DNA of 64,000 nt, taken from positions 13,265,014-13,329,013 of the forward strand of contig NC_133403.1 in the NCBI RefSeq assembly GCF_047511655.1, in the 5' to 3' direction. Source of the DNA: Castor canadensis (taxonomy: Eukaryota; Chordata; Mammalia; Rodentia; Castoridae). The notes beneath the pieces are model-generated. The model searched no databases and was not told the DNA's origin. It saw only the letters and a program-made list of their open reading frames with translations. Position numbers and translations under genes: made by a program. Of the stretch, positions 11,166 through 23,100 are shown piece after piece (positions within the stretch are counted from its first letter, which is position 1; each line of letters begins with the position of its first letter).

Positions 11166-14100
11166 GTGTTAGTTACTGAGGACTGAACCCAGGGCCTTGA
11201 GCTTGCTAGGCAGACACTAAAACACTGAGCTACATCCCTAGATTTTTTTGTTGTTTGTTTTAAATTTATACTAGGAATTAAACCCAGGTCGTCAGGCTTG
11301 CTAGGCAAGTGCTCTACCACTTGAACTACACCCCTAACCCTTTTGCTTTTATTTTGTTTTTGAGATAATGTCTTGCTAACTTTGCCCAACCTGGCTTTGA
11401 ACTGGAGATCCTCCTGCCTCAGCCTCCTGAGTAGCTGGGATTTCAAGTCTGTTCCATCATGCTCAGCTCGCTACTAAATTTCCCATCTGATTTTGTATGT
11501 GTCTGCCTTTTCCACTAGCGACTTTAACATATTAGTCACAGTTATCTTAAATTCCCCGTGGGATGGTTCCTTTGTGTCATCTGGGTCTGGTTTTGTTGAC
11601 CATTTTGTTTGAAGTGTGACTTTTTTCTGGGCATTTCATTGAAAACCAGACATTTTGTGTAGGAAATAGACATTTGGTGCTGGCAAGTAGCTACACCCTT
11701 CCTTCCATTAGGCTCTTAGTGCAAGGAGATATTTAATACTGTGAGAAGGTATCTTCGGGGAGAGTTGGGCTGGGCTTGGGGTTTGTTAGCATAATGTTTA
11801 CCATTGCTACTCCCCAGCTTTCACTATGCCCCCAGTTCATATTCGGTAGCAATGTCTTGAATAGCTGTTCCATCCTCCATGTTAGGCCTTCTCTTTGGGC
11901 TGCCTCTCATAGTCTGCCTCTTGGAGATACACCATTGTGAGTGAGTCAAAGCTTTAGCCTGGTGGTGTTAGGGGCTGATGTTCTCATTAAACCTCAGACT
12001 TCCCTGAGGCCAGTGCCCTGGGTTTCCAGGGTATGGCTTTCATACATGCTTAATCTACTCCTCTAGCTGGAGTTGGATCTAGCACTGAGGCTTTCACCAG
12101 TATTCCAAAGACTCCAAGTGCACCCTGATTTATAGAGGTGAGCTGATCAGAGAGGGTAGGTAGCAGGTTTGGGGGTTCATATTTGACTTTTTCTGATGGT
12201 TCCTAAGTTAGAAGTACAGGTACAGAATAAGGAAGCTGGCAGTCACTGACCAGATCTTGAATGCCCTGGTTGGTCACTGAATAGGTGATGGGTTCTTTGG
12301 TCACATATGGCCTGACCATTGTCAGATACATCATGAGGCAGAATTGTTAAATAAATGGTACATATAGTCTGTAACCTTTGGTGTTAGCTTTTTGCTACTC
12401 ATAATTCCGTGGAGAGTCATTCACATTGTTACTTAGATCAAGTTCGTTCCTTTTTATTGGTGAATAGCAGTTCATGGTTTTGTTCCGGTAACCATTTGCC
12501 TGTTGAAGGACATCTGGACTGATTCGTTTTTGACTATTGCAATGAAAGCTGCTGTGAACATTTGTGTGCGTATTTTTATGTAAACATTAGTTTTCATTTC
12601 TTTGGGATGTTTACCCAGAATTGCAGTTGCTGAGTCGTTAGGATAGTTGCATGTTTAGTTTTTTTAAGAAACAAGCAAACTCTTTTTCGGAGTGGCTATA
12701 CATTTACATTTCCACCAGCAATATCTGAGTGACCCAGTTTTCCCTACTTTTTTTTTTTTTTTGAGATACTGGGGTTTGAGCTCAGGGCCTACACCTTGAG
12801 CCATCCCACCAGCCTTTTTTGGAAGGGCTTTTTTGAGATAGGGGCTCGTGAATCTCCATCCTCCTGATCACTGCCTCCTGAGTAACTCTCTACTTTCACC
12901 AACAGTTGTTTTCACTGTTTTTCCTTTTGGCCATCCTAAGGGATGTGGTACCATCTCTTCCTGATTTTTTTTTTTTTTTTTTGGTGGAATTGGGGTTTAA
13001 ATCAAGGCTTCTTACTTGTAAAGCAGGCAGTCTACTGCTTGAGCCACACCTCCAGTCCCATGTCCTTGTGATTCTAATTTGCAGCTCTGAGCCACATCTT
13101 TTCATGTGCATAATTGTCATCTACATATTTTCTTTGCTGAAATATCTGTTGATGTTATTTGTCCATTTTTTATTTGGATTGTTTGGGTTTTTTTAACTGT
13201 TGAATTTTGATAGTTTTTTATGTATTCTAGATACCAGACCTTTGTCAGATATACGGTTTACAAACATTTTCTGCTGTGTAGTTTGTCTTCATTTTCTTCA
13301 CAAAGATTTCAATAAAACAAAAGTTTTTAAGCTTGATGAAATCCACTTTATCAACTTTTCCATTTTATGGATTGTTTTTTGAATGTCAAATCTTTTAACT
13401 GCTTTTTGCCTAGCTTTATAGTCTGAAGAATTTCTCCTGTTTTTTTCTAAAAGTTTTATAGTTTTATGTTTGACACTTAGGTGTATGATCCATTTTGAAT
13501 TAATATTTTTTATTAGGTCAAGCTCCCTTAATCTAGTATAACTTTGCTCCCACATGCCTCCTATGTACTATATTGGTAAGTGTGTGTAAGTGTGTGTGTG
13601 TGTGTGTTGGGGATTAAACCCAGACCTTTGTATGTGCTAGCTAGGCAAGCACCAGTGAGCTGCATTCTCACACATCCTCAGCCCCACCTTCATTTTTTGA
13701 AAGATAGCTTTGCTGGACCTGAATTTTTGATTGACAGGCTTGCCTTTGAGCTTTGACTACAATATCCTACTACCTGTGCCCTCAGTTGTTTCTGCTGAGA
13801 AGTCAACTATTAAGCTTTTTTACTTTTAAGTCAGAAAGTTTTTATTTAAGGAATTTCACATGTTGTGATTCTTCACTATACATCATAGTTCCTCTGAAGA
13901 TGAAGTTCAAGATTTCTCCTCGAGGTAGCTCTTTTTAAAATAACTGATACTTAATCCACTTATCCTGTCAGCCCATAATTCTTTTGATTTGTTTTGTGGT
14001 ACTGGGGTCTGAACTCAGAATATCTTCCTTGGTAGGCAGGTGCTTTATACTTGAGCCACGCCTCTAGCCCAGCCCACAATTCCTTATTAGGCTTCCTTTA

Positions 14101-17100
14101 TCTCCACTTGAGATATAGCCATACTGATGACAACTTTGAAATTCCCCAGCTGAGATCTTTGGGATCTGATTTCTTCAAGCAGTTTATTTTTGGATTACTT
14201 TTAGGGGAGATGAATCTCTGGTTCTTAACTGATGACATCCCACTTCTCTAAACATCAGTGAGTTCAGATCATCTTAGTACAGATCTGTGGGATCTGCCAA
14301 TACTGCATTTAAAAAAACACGAGCCACTCATAGTATTCAGGTTCCCTTATAAGTAACAAGTCATTTTCTGTTTGCTGCTTTTAAGATTTTCACTGTCTTA
14401 GATTTTCAGCGTTTTTACTATGCTGTGTCAGTTTGTGGGTCATTTACATTTGTCCTATTTGGATCCTGTTTGTTGCATTTCCTGGATGTGTAGGCTTTGT
14501 TTTTTATGGGATTGAGGTAGTTTTCAGCCATTATTTCTCTTGACTTACTTCTTCTCCTTTTGGAAGTTTCAGTTCCCTATGCTGATGTGCTTGACCATGC
14601 AGCATACTTCTCCAAAAGCTCTGCTCACTTCTCTTCATCCTTTTCTCTCTTTTGTGGCAGGGAATACTTTTGTGTGACTTGTTCCCCTGGGACACCTGGC
14701 CACACGGATGGCAAAGATTTGGCCCCAGTCTTGATTGAGGCACTGAAGTTTCTGAGGTCTTTTTCTAGACATCCCCACCTCATTTGGAGAATGGAACAAG
14801 CTTCCTTCTTGTGGTCCTTTGCCTGTTGCTGAACGTGTATCTCTCTGAGGACCCCTCAACCCTTGTAGCCTCCCTAGGAATTTGTCACATCTGCCTGTCA
14901 GCTTAAAGGTCTGGTTGTAGCTGTTTCCTTTGTGCAGTTCACTACAAGCATCTTAACTCCAGGAGCTACTCTTCCCAAGCAGAACCTGCAGCTTCTTTGA
15001 GACATTGAAAACATATTCTGATTTAAAATGGTTAAGTTCCATAACAGCTGCAGCTAGAACTGGGAAAGTCTCATAAATATACTACCTAATCAACTTAAAA
15101 GCAAATGCTTCAGACTGGAGGTGTGGCTCAAGTGTTAAAAGTGCCTGCTTTGGAAGCACAAAACACTGAGTTCAAACCCCAGTTCCACCAAAAAAAAAAA
15201 AGCAAATGCTTCTACAGGGACCTTCACCCTGAAGGTTGCATTCTTCTCTGTTCTGGCCGCCTGGGCTCTGTGGGCTGCATTTGCCCTAGCCAGGTGCTCT
15301 TTGTTGTAATAGTGTGCTGTAGTGACTGCTGTCTGACAGTTTTTCCCAGCCCAGGGAGGACTCTGGACAACTCCTTAGTTGCCACGTCCCCTCCAAAGGC
15401 CTAGGTCTGAGTGGGAATCTGGGCTCATTTTGTTGGCAGTGCATACATCTGTGCACACGTGTGCCTGTTGCAGGTCAAACATGTGTTGACATCAAGGACA
15501 ATGTGGTGGATGAAGGATTCTACTTCACTCCCAAGGGGGACGACCCATGCCTGAGCTGCACCTGCCACGGAGGGGAACCCGAGATGTGTGTGGCTGCCCT
15601 CTGCGAGCGGCCCCAGGGCTGTCAGCAGTACCGTAAGGACCCTAAAGAATGCTGCAAGTTCATGTGTCTGGATCCAGGTAAGACTTTTTTTTGGGGGGCA
15701 GTTCAAAGGTGGGGGGAGGAGTTGAACAGGACTTCACACCTGCTAGGCAAGGCCATTTTTGCCTTGTGGGTTTTGGTTTTGTTTTTTTTGGGTTTTTTTT
15801 TGGTTTTGATTTTGTATTACTGGGGTTTGAATTCAGGGCCTGTGCTTACTAGGTATTCTACCAATTACACCACGCCCCCAGTTCTGCTTTAGTTATTTTA
15901 TGCCCAGGCTGGTCTGGACTTTGAGCCTACTATTTATGCTTCCCTGAGTATCTGGGAATAATACACACATGCCACCACACCCAGCCATTGGTTGAGATGG
16001 GGGTGTCATGAACTTTTAGTGGTCTGGTGTTGAATCACAATCCTCCCAATCTCTGCCTCAAGTAGCTAAGATTACAGGCTGCACCCACCATACTGGGCCC
16101 AGGTGAAACTGACTCTTGCGGGTAGATAATGAGTTAACCTCCTCCTTCCGGGCCAGAAGCTAGACATCCTTTTGCTTCTTCTGTAGTGGGAATTTACAAT
16201 CCCTCATTTTACGTGACACAGCAGCAATGATAGCACTTACAGAGCTGTCTCAGAGGCTTTTTTTTTTTTTTTTTTTTGGTGGTACTGGGTTTTAACTTAG
16301 TAAGCACACTACCACTTGAGCCATTCCACTATCCTGCTTTAGTTTTTGGATTTTTTCCTAACTCATTTCCCTTTTATTAAAGTCCATGTTACCATTACAT
16401 GGCTTGACACTCAATAAAGGAAAATTTGTTCAAATAAGATAATATGTTATCATCAGCATTTCCAGTGTACAATCAAGTAGCAATATCAATAAATCTGTGG
16501 GAAGCCCATCTGTGGGGTTTTACACTTTGTCAAGACACAGTTCCTCTGGAGTGGAGATTCCCAGTTTGTTTAAAGTTAGTCTAAGTCCCTCGATGACATA
16601 GGGCTAGATTTCCTTATGAAGTCCTGCTTTGTCCTTAACAACTTTTAGGATGTGAACAGCACTAGCAAAATCATTTAACTGTCTTCAAGCCTGCAAAGCA
16701 GCATCAGTGATTTTGGGTTTTGGAACCAGATCATAGCCAACAAGAATGGTCACCCCTTTACACGATTCCCAGGCTCTATGTCTGGTTTGTTGAAGTATGT
16801 CACCCAGAGAGCATAGTGGCAGCGGGCTGGGGCCTGCTGAGTGCTGGAAGCCTCTAGGGACAGCCGGGCCACTGTTGCCACCGCTGCTGCCACCGCGCAG
16901 CAACTGAAGAGCAGCACCTAGCATCGCGGTGATAGTGACACACTGCCTGAGGCTGGAGAGAAGCTGGGTGTGAGCTCGTGGGCCTGCTTATGTTTCAAGT
17001 AGGGTCTCGCATTTGCCTGGGCCAGCCTGGATTTCAGTCCTATTTATACCTCCCTGGTAGCTGGGACCATACACACATGCCACTGTGCTCAGCTTATTGA

Positions 17101-20100
17101 CCGATTTAGGATCTGGCTTTTGGCATGGGCTCATACTGCAGTCTTCTCCATCTCTGCCTCCTGAGCAGCTGGGATTACAGGTGTGAGTTGCTACACCGAG
17201 GATGAACTTGAATTTGACTGTGGCCAGTTGTTCACAAATCAATTGAAACTGCAAGCTTCAAACCCGTCTTTCTTCTCTCTTTTTAAGATTCAAGAGCTAG
17301 ACTTGCAATTTATGCCTACATTTGAGTTCTTCCTCCTTGTATTACAGTGTGCTGTGGAAGGTAGTGACAGTTGTCCTTGCTTACAATCATTGATGTTTGC
17401 TGATAGAATATTCAAGGAAAAGAGTATTACCTTCAGTTTTAAGATAAAACTCCTCACCACTAGGTGGTGCTTTAAGGTGGATGCTACACAGGAATCTGCT
17501 TTCGAGATGACCATCCACCTCCTTCTACTTGCAACAAAAGAGCAGCAAGGGGCTGGGTGAATAGCTCAGTGGTAGAGCACTGAACTAGAACATGCAAGGC
17601 AGGCATCCTGTACCCAGCACTTTAAAAAAAAAAATGCTCATTAGCACTTACCAGGCACTCTGCCTAGCATGCATCATTGCCACACATCAGAGCCACTGGC
17701 AGCTCTGCATGGATTCAGGTCTCAAGTATGAATCAAAAGCATGAGTTTGCTTCTTTATTTGGTGCCACAGTGTGAGAATGATGTGGTAGGGATTTATGGA
17801 ATCCCCTAGGCTCGTAAACGATGCAAAATAGCAGTGTAGGCAGGCACTACTCCAACCCCCAGGGGAAGAGAGGCTAGAACTCGAGTGTAGGGATACAACT
17901 GTGAGAACTATCCCTGAGTGAAATCATGCCTTGAGAGCTGCTGGGTGGGAGAGTAGAGCTATCCTTCAAAGCCTGTGTTTAAGACTGGCAGAAGTAGGCA
18001 CTGGTGTATGTACCATCAGGTTTGTGCAGTTGACTGTAGTGAGTAAGCCGAGAGGCCATGCTTGCAGACAAGCCCACCAGGGGACAGGGAACTTGAGATC
18101 AGTCAGGAGGGCCCTTGGGCATCCCCCTTCCCACAGGGAAGACAATTTTCTGCTCACATAGGGTGCATCTGTACTGGGTCATGAAAAACTGATTGGACAC
18201 TTAACAAGTTTCCTGTGCTTAGCCACATCACTCCAAACCTTGAGCTCAGTTACCGTCTCTGGGAGTCAAAGTCTGTCTCATCTGGGTTCCTGATTCTGTT
18301 TCTCAAGAATCTCCCAGTGCTTCCCTGCCACTCTGTTCAGGCTTTGTAAAAACGACTAGGTTATAGAGGATGCCCCATCTGTGACATATGTACCCTATTG
18401 AGCCTGCCCAGCCCCAGAGTGAGACCCAGGCCCAGAGCTGCTTCTGAGCACAGTCAGATCACCTTAGCCAGAACCTGCTCCACCTGTGCTATGGGTATGT
18501 CTCCATGGGCTCCTGACTTTCCCAGAGGCCTTCTCCTGAGAAGTACCAAGGATCAGGACTGCTACCAAAAGTGGAGACACTAAGCCAGTCACTGGAGGCT
18601 CACTCCTGTAATCCTAGCTACTTGGAAGGCTGAGACCAGGAGGTCTGCAGTTCAGCAGATCAAGGCCAGCCCATGCAAATAGTTTGCCAGACCCCACCTC
18701 CAAAAAGTAACCAGAGCAAAATGGACTAGAAGTATAATGTCTCAAGTAGCAGAGTGCCTGTTTTGCAAGCATGAAGACCTGAGTTCGAACACCAGTCCCA
18801 CAAAAAAAAAAAAGATAGTAGGAATAGGGTCTCAAATATTATCTTCAGTGTCCCCTGAGACACAGCAAGAGTGTCTGCTCTTACCACTCTGTTCAGCGTT
18901 TACTTGAGGTAAAAACCATTTCAGAAGTAAAAGGAATGGAAAGGCATTCAGACCAGAAGGGTAGAAATGATTACTCTTTGCAGATGACATGACTAGAAAA
19001 TCCCAGAGGATTTACAAGAAAGTCATGAGAACTACTATGTGTGTTTATCAAGGTCTTCAGATATAAAGTCAATATACAAAAATCTATACTACCTGTAAAC
19101 AGTTGGAAATTGAAATTTTAAAGAAAAGTACCATTTACAATAGCACCAAAAACATGAAATTCTTAATTATAAATCTTACAAAAATCTGTATACATTGTAT
19201 ATGCTACAAATACAAAACACTGAGGAAAGAAAGAAATCAAAGGCTTAAATAAAGGAAAGATACACCATGTTCAGGTATCAGAACATTGTTTGATATCAAA
19301 CAAACCTCAACATTGTTTGTAGATCAGTTCTCCCTAAATTATCAATCCTGACCAAAATTCCAGGTGTTTTTTGTAGGCATTGACAGCTGATTATAAAACT
19401 TATGTGGAATGGAAGAGGAATTTGAATAGCCCAGTTTTTACAAAGTTATAGGATTCATAATACCTAATTTACAAGTTATGGTAGAGCCTAGGTAATCAAA
19501 ACAGAGTGATAGTGATGAAAAAGTAGAAATAAAAGTTGATGGAACAAAATAGTCGCACACTACCTGGTAAAGTGATATTTGACAAGGATGCAAAAGTAAT
19601 TCAATGGAGAAAGGATAGTCTTTTAATAAGTGGTGCTGGAATAGTTGCATATCCATATGCAGAAAAAGAAAAAGGAAAAATTTTAAATTATCCTTCACCA
19701 AAGAATGTATATGATGACCATGAAACACCTGAAAAGGTGCTTAAAATTGGTCATTAAGGAAATATGTTAAATCTACATGGGGTGCCTTATAGAGAGACTT
19801 AAATAATAACACTGATAGCACCAAGTACTGGAGTGGAGCAGCCAGAACTCTTAACATCCACCCCCTCCTGCACTGGTGCTCTGAGGCAGCCCTGGTATCA
19901 TAAGGCCCTGAGAGTGGCTGATTGGGTGCCCAGCTGTTGTGAATAGTGGAGCCCACATTGAGGTCCAGGTCGCTGACCTTTGATCCCTGCTGACCTTCAC
20001 CTACCATATCTGATAGAGATTTTGAAACTGTCACCATGTAACCAAGCTCAGCACTCATCACTGAGCTCTTCATGCACTGGCTGGGTGGCCATCTGGAGAT

Positions 20101-23100
20101 GTATTGGAATGATTCAGGCACCAGATTAAGGGTCAGGCTGGTGGACTTCAGGGCACCCTTAGTTCCAACAGCATCTACCCCAGCAGGACGTATCTTCTGT
20201 CTGGGAGTCCAGGGCCCCATGGAGGAAACAGCCGTGTTATGGGTCCCCTAGAACCTCTGGACTGGCCTCTGAGTTCTGGGACAGGCTCTCTTCTTTGTAC
20301 CTTATTGCAAGTGACACTTCTCCTGGTCCTCATCATGGAGGGCCAGTTGTCCATGTGAGTTTATTTTAGAACCAATTATGAATTAGTCACTTCAGGGAGA
20401 CATTTTTCTTAGGCATTTCCCTGGAAAATCTGAGCTGGCCACCAATTAACAGACATCTCACCAGCCCCTTGGGTCAGTGGACTTCTTCCCAGGGAAAGGA
20501 ATGAAATTTTTGCCAGTAGAAGTCAGAAGACTCCAGAAAAGCAGCTAATTAGTGAGAGGATGTATCTTTTTCACATGTCCACTTCGCAAGTGTTGTCAGG
20601 AACAAATACAGCTTTTAGGAGATGGTTCCTGACCCTATAGGAAGAGGGCAGGAGCCAGATCTGGCCATCTATGTTGTTACGGAGTGAATTGGGCTGGCAA
20701 GAGAGTGATTTGAAGGCTCTGGGAGTCAGTCGCTCACACGTAAGTCGTGAAGTGTCTCTTCGGGACTGGCCTTTGGGAACCTGCTTGCCTGGGGACGTCA
20801 CCAGGTGTTCCTGAAACTCAGTAGGGTCCCTGCCTATACAGGGTCCCTCTTCGAGGAGCTGACAGGCTCCTCCTCCTCCTGAAGCCTGTCATTCCGAAGG
20901 TCTTTATCTTCAGTCTGTGGAGGCAGGTATGCCTGGGCCACTTGCTGGTCTCATCTGTGCTTTCATGTGAGTCTCCAGTGTTGTTCAAGTTAAGAGCAAG
21001 TAGACATGCCCGTCACAGTGTAGGCACTTAGCCAGTCCAAGCCCCCTTCCTTCTCACCTGGTACCACACATTTCTCCCACCATCAACAGCTCATAGCCAA
21101 CACCAGAGACCTCAGTGCGCCGTGCAGCAGGACAGGACAGGGGTCCACCTCCATAATATTGACATATTAGACCAGACATTGAGTGGTGGGCACATTAGGA
21201 TGTCAGCACCCCTTGCCTCTATACACTAAATTCCAGTAGCACCTCCTCCCCAAGTGTGACCACCAAAAGGATGGAGGGACAGAGGGGGCCAAGAAAGGCT
21301 GAGGAAGGTGCTACAACTTGGACCTGTTGTTTCTTGGCTCCCAGCCAAGCAGGAGGTTAGTTTCATGGCTTTTTCCCCTGATATTCATCCAGCAAAGAGG
21401 TAGAGCCAGTGCTACCCCAATCCTCCTCCACCTGTGTGGATGTGCACAGAGTAGCTGGGTGTGGAAGGGTATCTCTGCATTATCGTGTGTAGTGAAGGCT
21501 AGCACTGCAGTCTCAAGTGTTCTTCTGTGTAGATTTGCCCAGGGCTGGTGTGCGATTGGACTGTGTGTTCATTGCCATGGCTTGTGAAGGATTGAGGACT
21601 TGTTCACAGCTGCAATGGAGGCCCATTTATGAACGCTATTGAAGTTGACTGTCCTTTGTGAGCCTTGTCCTTGGCAGTTGTTAGAGGCTCCTGTATGCAG
21701 CAGCAGCTTTCGTCCTCCCCCAAGTCCCTCAGTGAAATATCATAAATCCGAGTCCCAGACTTACCTGTGCTGTTGCTTCTCCCCATGTGTCACCACACCT
21801 GTCCCAGTCTTTGGCATTTCTTCCTTTGGATGCTATGGCACCTCCTCATGGATTCCCTGACCTCCACGCCCCTTCCCTGCAGCCTGTCCTCACTACACCT
21901 ACCTTGGACCGAGCTCTGCAGGAGCACCGCTCCCACTCCCACTGCCCAGGGCTCCATCCAAAGAGACCCCGGCTTTCTGGGAAGGAGGCTGCCTGACCTC
22001 ATCTTGGCTCCTTGCTGGTTCTGGAGCTCTAAACTTTAAAGAGCTGCAGGCCTCAGACAACAAGCGTCCTGGGAAGGCCTTCCCAACCCTGACCTGCCCT
22101 CCATCTTTCCCCTTGATCTTGCTTCCTTGTTTTGGGAACATAGGCATAACTGAAAATTATGTTCTAGGTCAAGTGTGTCTCACACCTGCATAAGTTCAGG
22201 GTGGCAGGGATGGCGCATCACGTCCTGTTGAACAAGGAGGGCATGGTGGGGCACAGCCTTGCCCCTGGGGAAGGACTTGTGGCTTCCACAGGAGTGTCAC
22301 ACCTCAGCTGCATCTGCACGCCCTGAACTGCTCATGCTTGATCTCCTAGAAATACCAGTCCCAGGACACAGTCTGCACTTCTTGTTCAATGACAGTTGGA
22401 GGGGTGTTTACACACAGCGACCATCTAATTCTCATAGCTTTCTAGAGGAAAATGCTGAGGTTCTCAGTGTGAATGAGCCAGGGTGGGGCCAGGCAGTGAT
22501 AGTACCCCACAAATGGCTCCTCTGTGGAAACACTACTCCAGAAACATGTTCCCTTTTCTGCTTTCTGTGCTGTCACAGCACTCGACTTTGAGCTTTTTTT
22601 CGCCCTTTGTTCCTAAGAGGTTGTCAAGTACAGTGGTGTCCTCCATGCGAGCATCTCTTCCTGTGTGTTCCTGGAGATCGAACCCAGGGCCTCATGCATG
22701 CCAGCACTTGCACTACCACTGAGCCACACCAGCAGCCCTGCAAACTCCTTTTCCTATAGTGGCCAGTTTCCTTCCCCCTCCTCACAGATGGCAACAGCCT
22801 GTTCGACTCCATGGCCAGTGGGATGCGCCTGGTCGTCAGCTGCATCTCCTCCTTCCTCATCCTCTCACTGCTGCTTTTCATGGTACACCGACTGCGCCAG
22901 AGACGCCGGGAGCGCATTGAGTCTCTAATTGGAGCAAACTGTGAGTGTGCTGAACCCCAGCCCCCTCCAGGTCTACCCTATCCTGGGTTCTGTCCCTTCC
23001 AAGGTAGAGTCTGGGGTAAGATAAGGTGTAGCAGTTTCTTTGGTGAAAAAGTTAGGGAGGAAGGAGAGGCTGAGCCTGTCCCCACTAGTGGAAGTTGCAG

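Larger units (their letters stand above)
12360..13560 (-). mobile_element. Old L1 fragment, 3' end, antisense, with two SINEs inserted
   Basis: The order of recognisable blocks is that of an antisense L1M 3' end: GGTGAATAGCAGTTCATGG, TTGCAATGAAAGCTGCTGTGA, ATTTCCACCAGCAATATC, GAATTTTGATAGTTTTTTATG, CCTTTGTCAGATATACGG, and CTGAAGAATTTCTCCTG. The SINEs at 12748 and 12967 interrupt it. Confidence 0.75.

Noticed and set aside
15461-15892. 143-codon continuous frame including the VWFC exon
   Set aside because: Only 15474-15677 is exon; the rest is intron and SINE read-through past a good splice donor.
19741-20220. 159-codon antisense open frame in a DGCR2 intron
   Set aside because: I suspected a retrocopy, but no block matches a protein I know and there is no poly(A) or start context. 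Kept only as part of an unassigned stretch.
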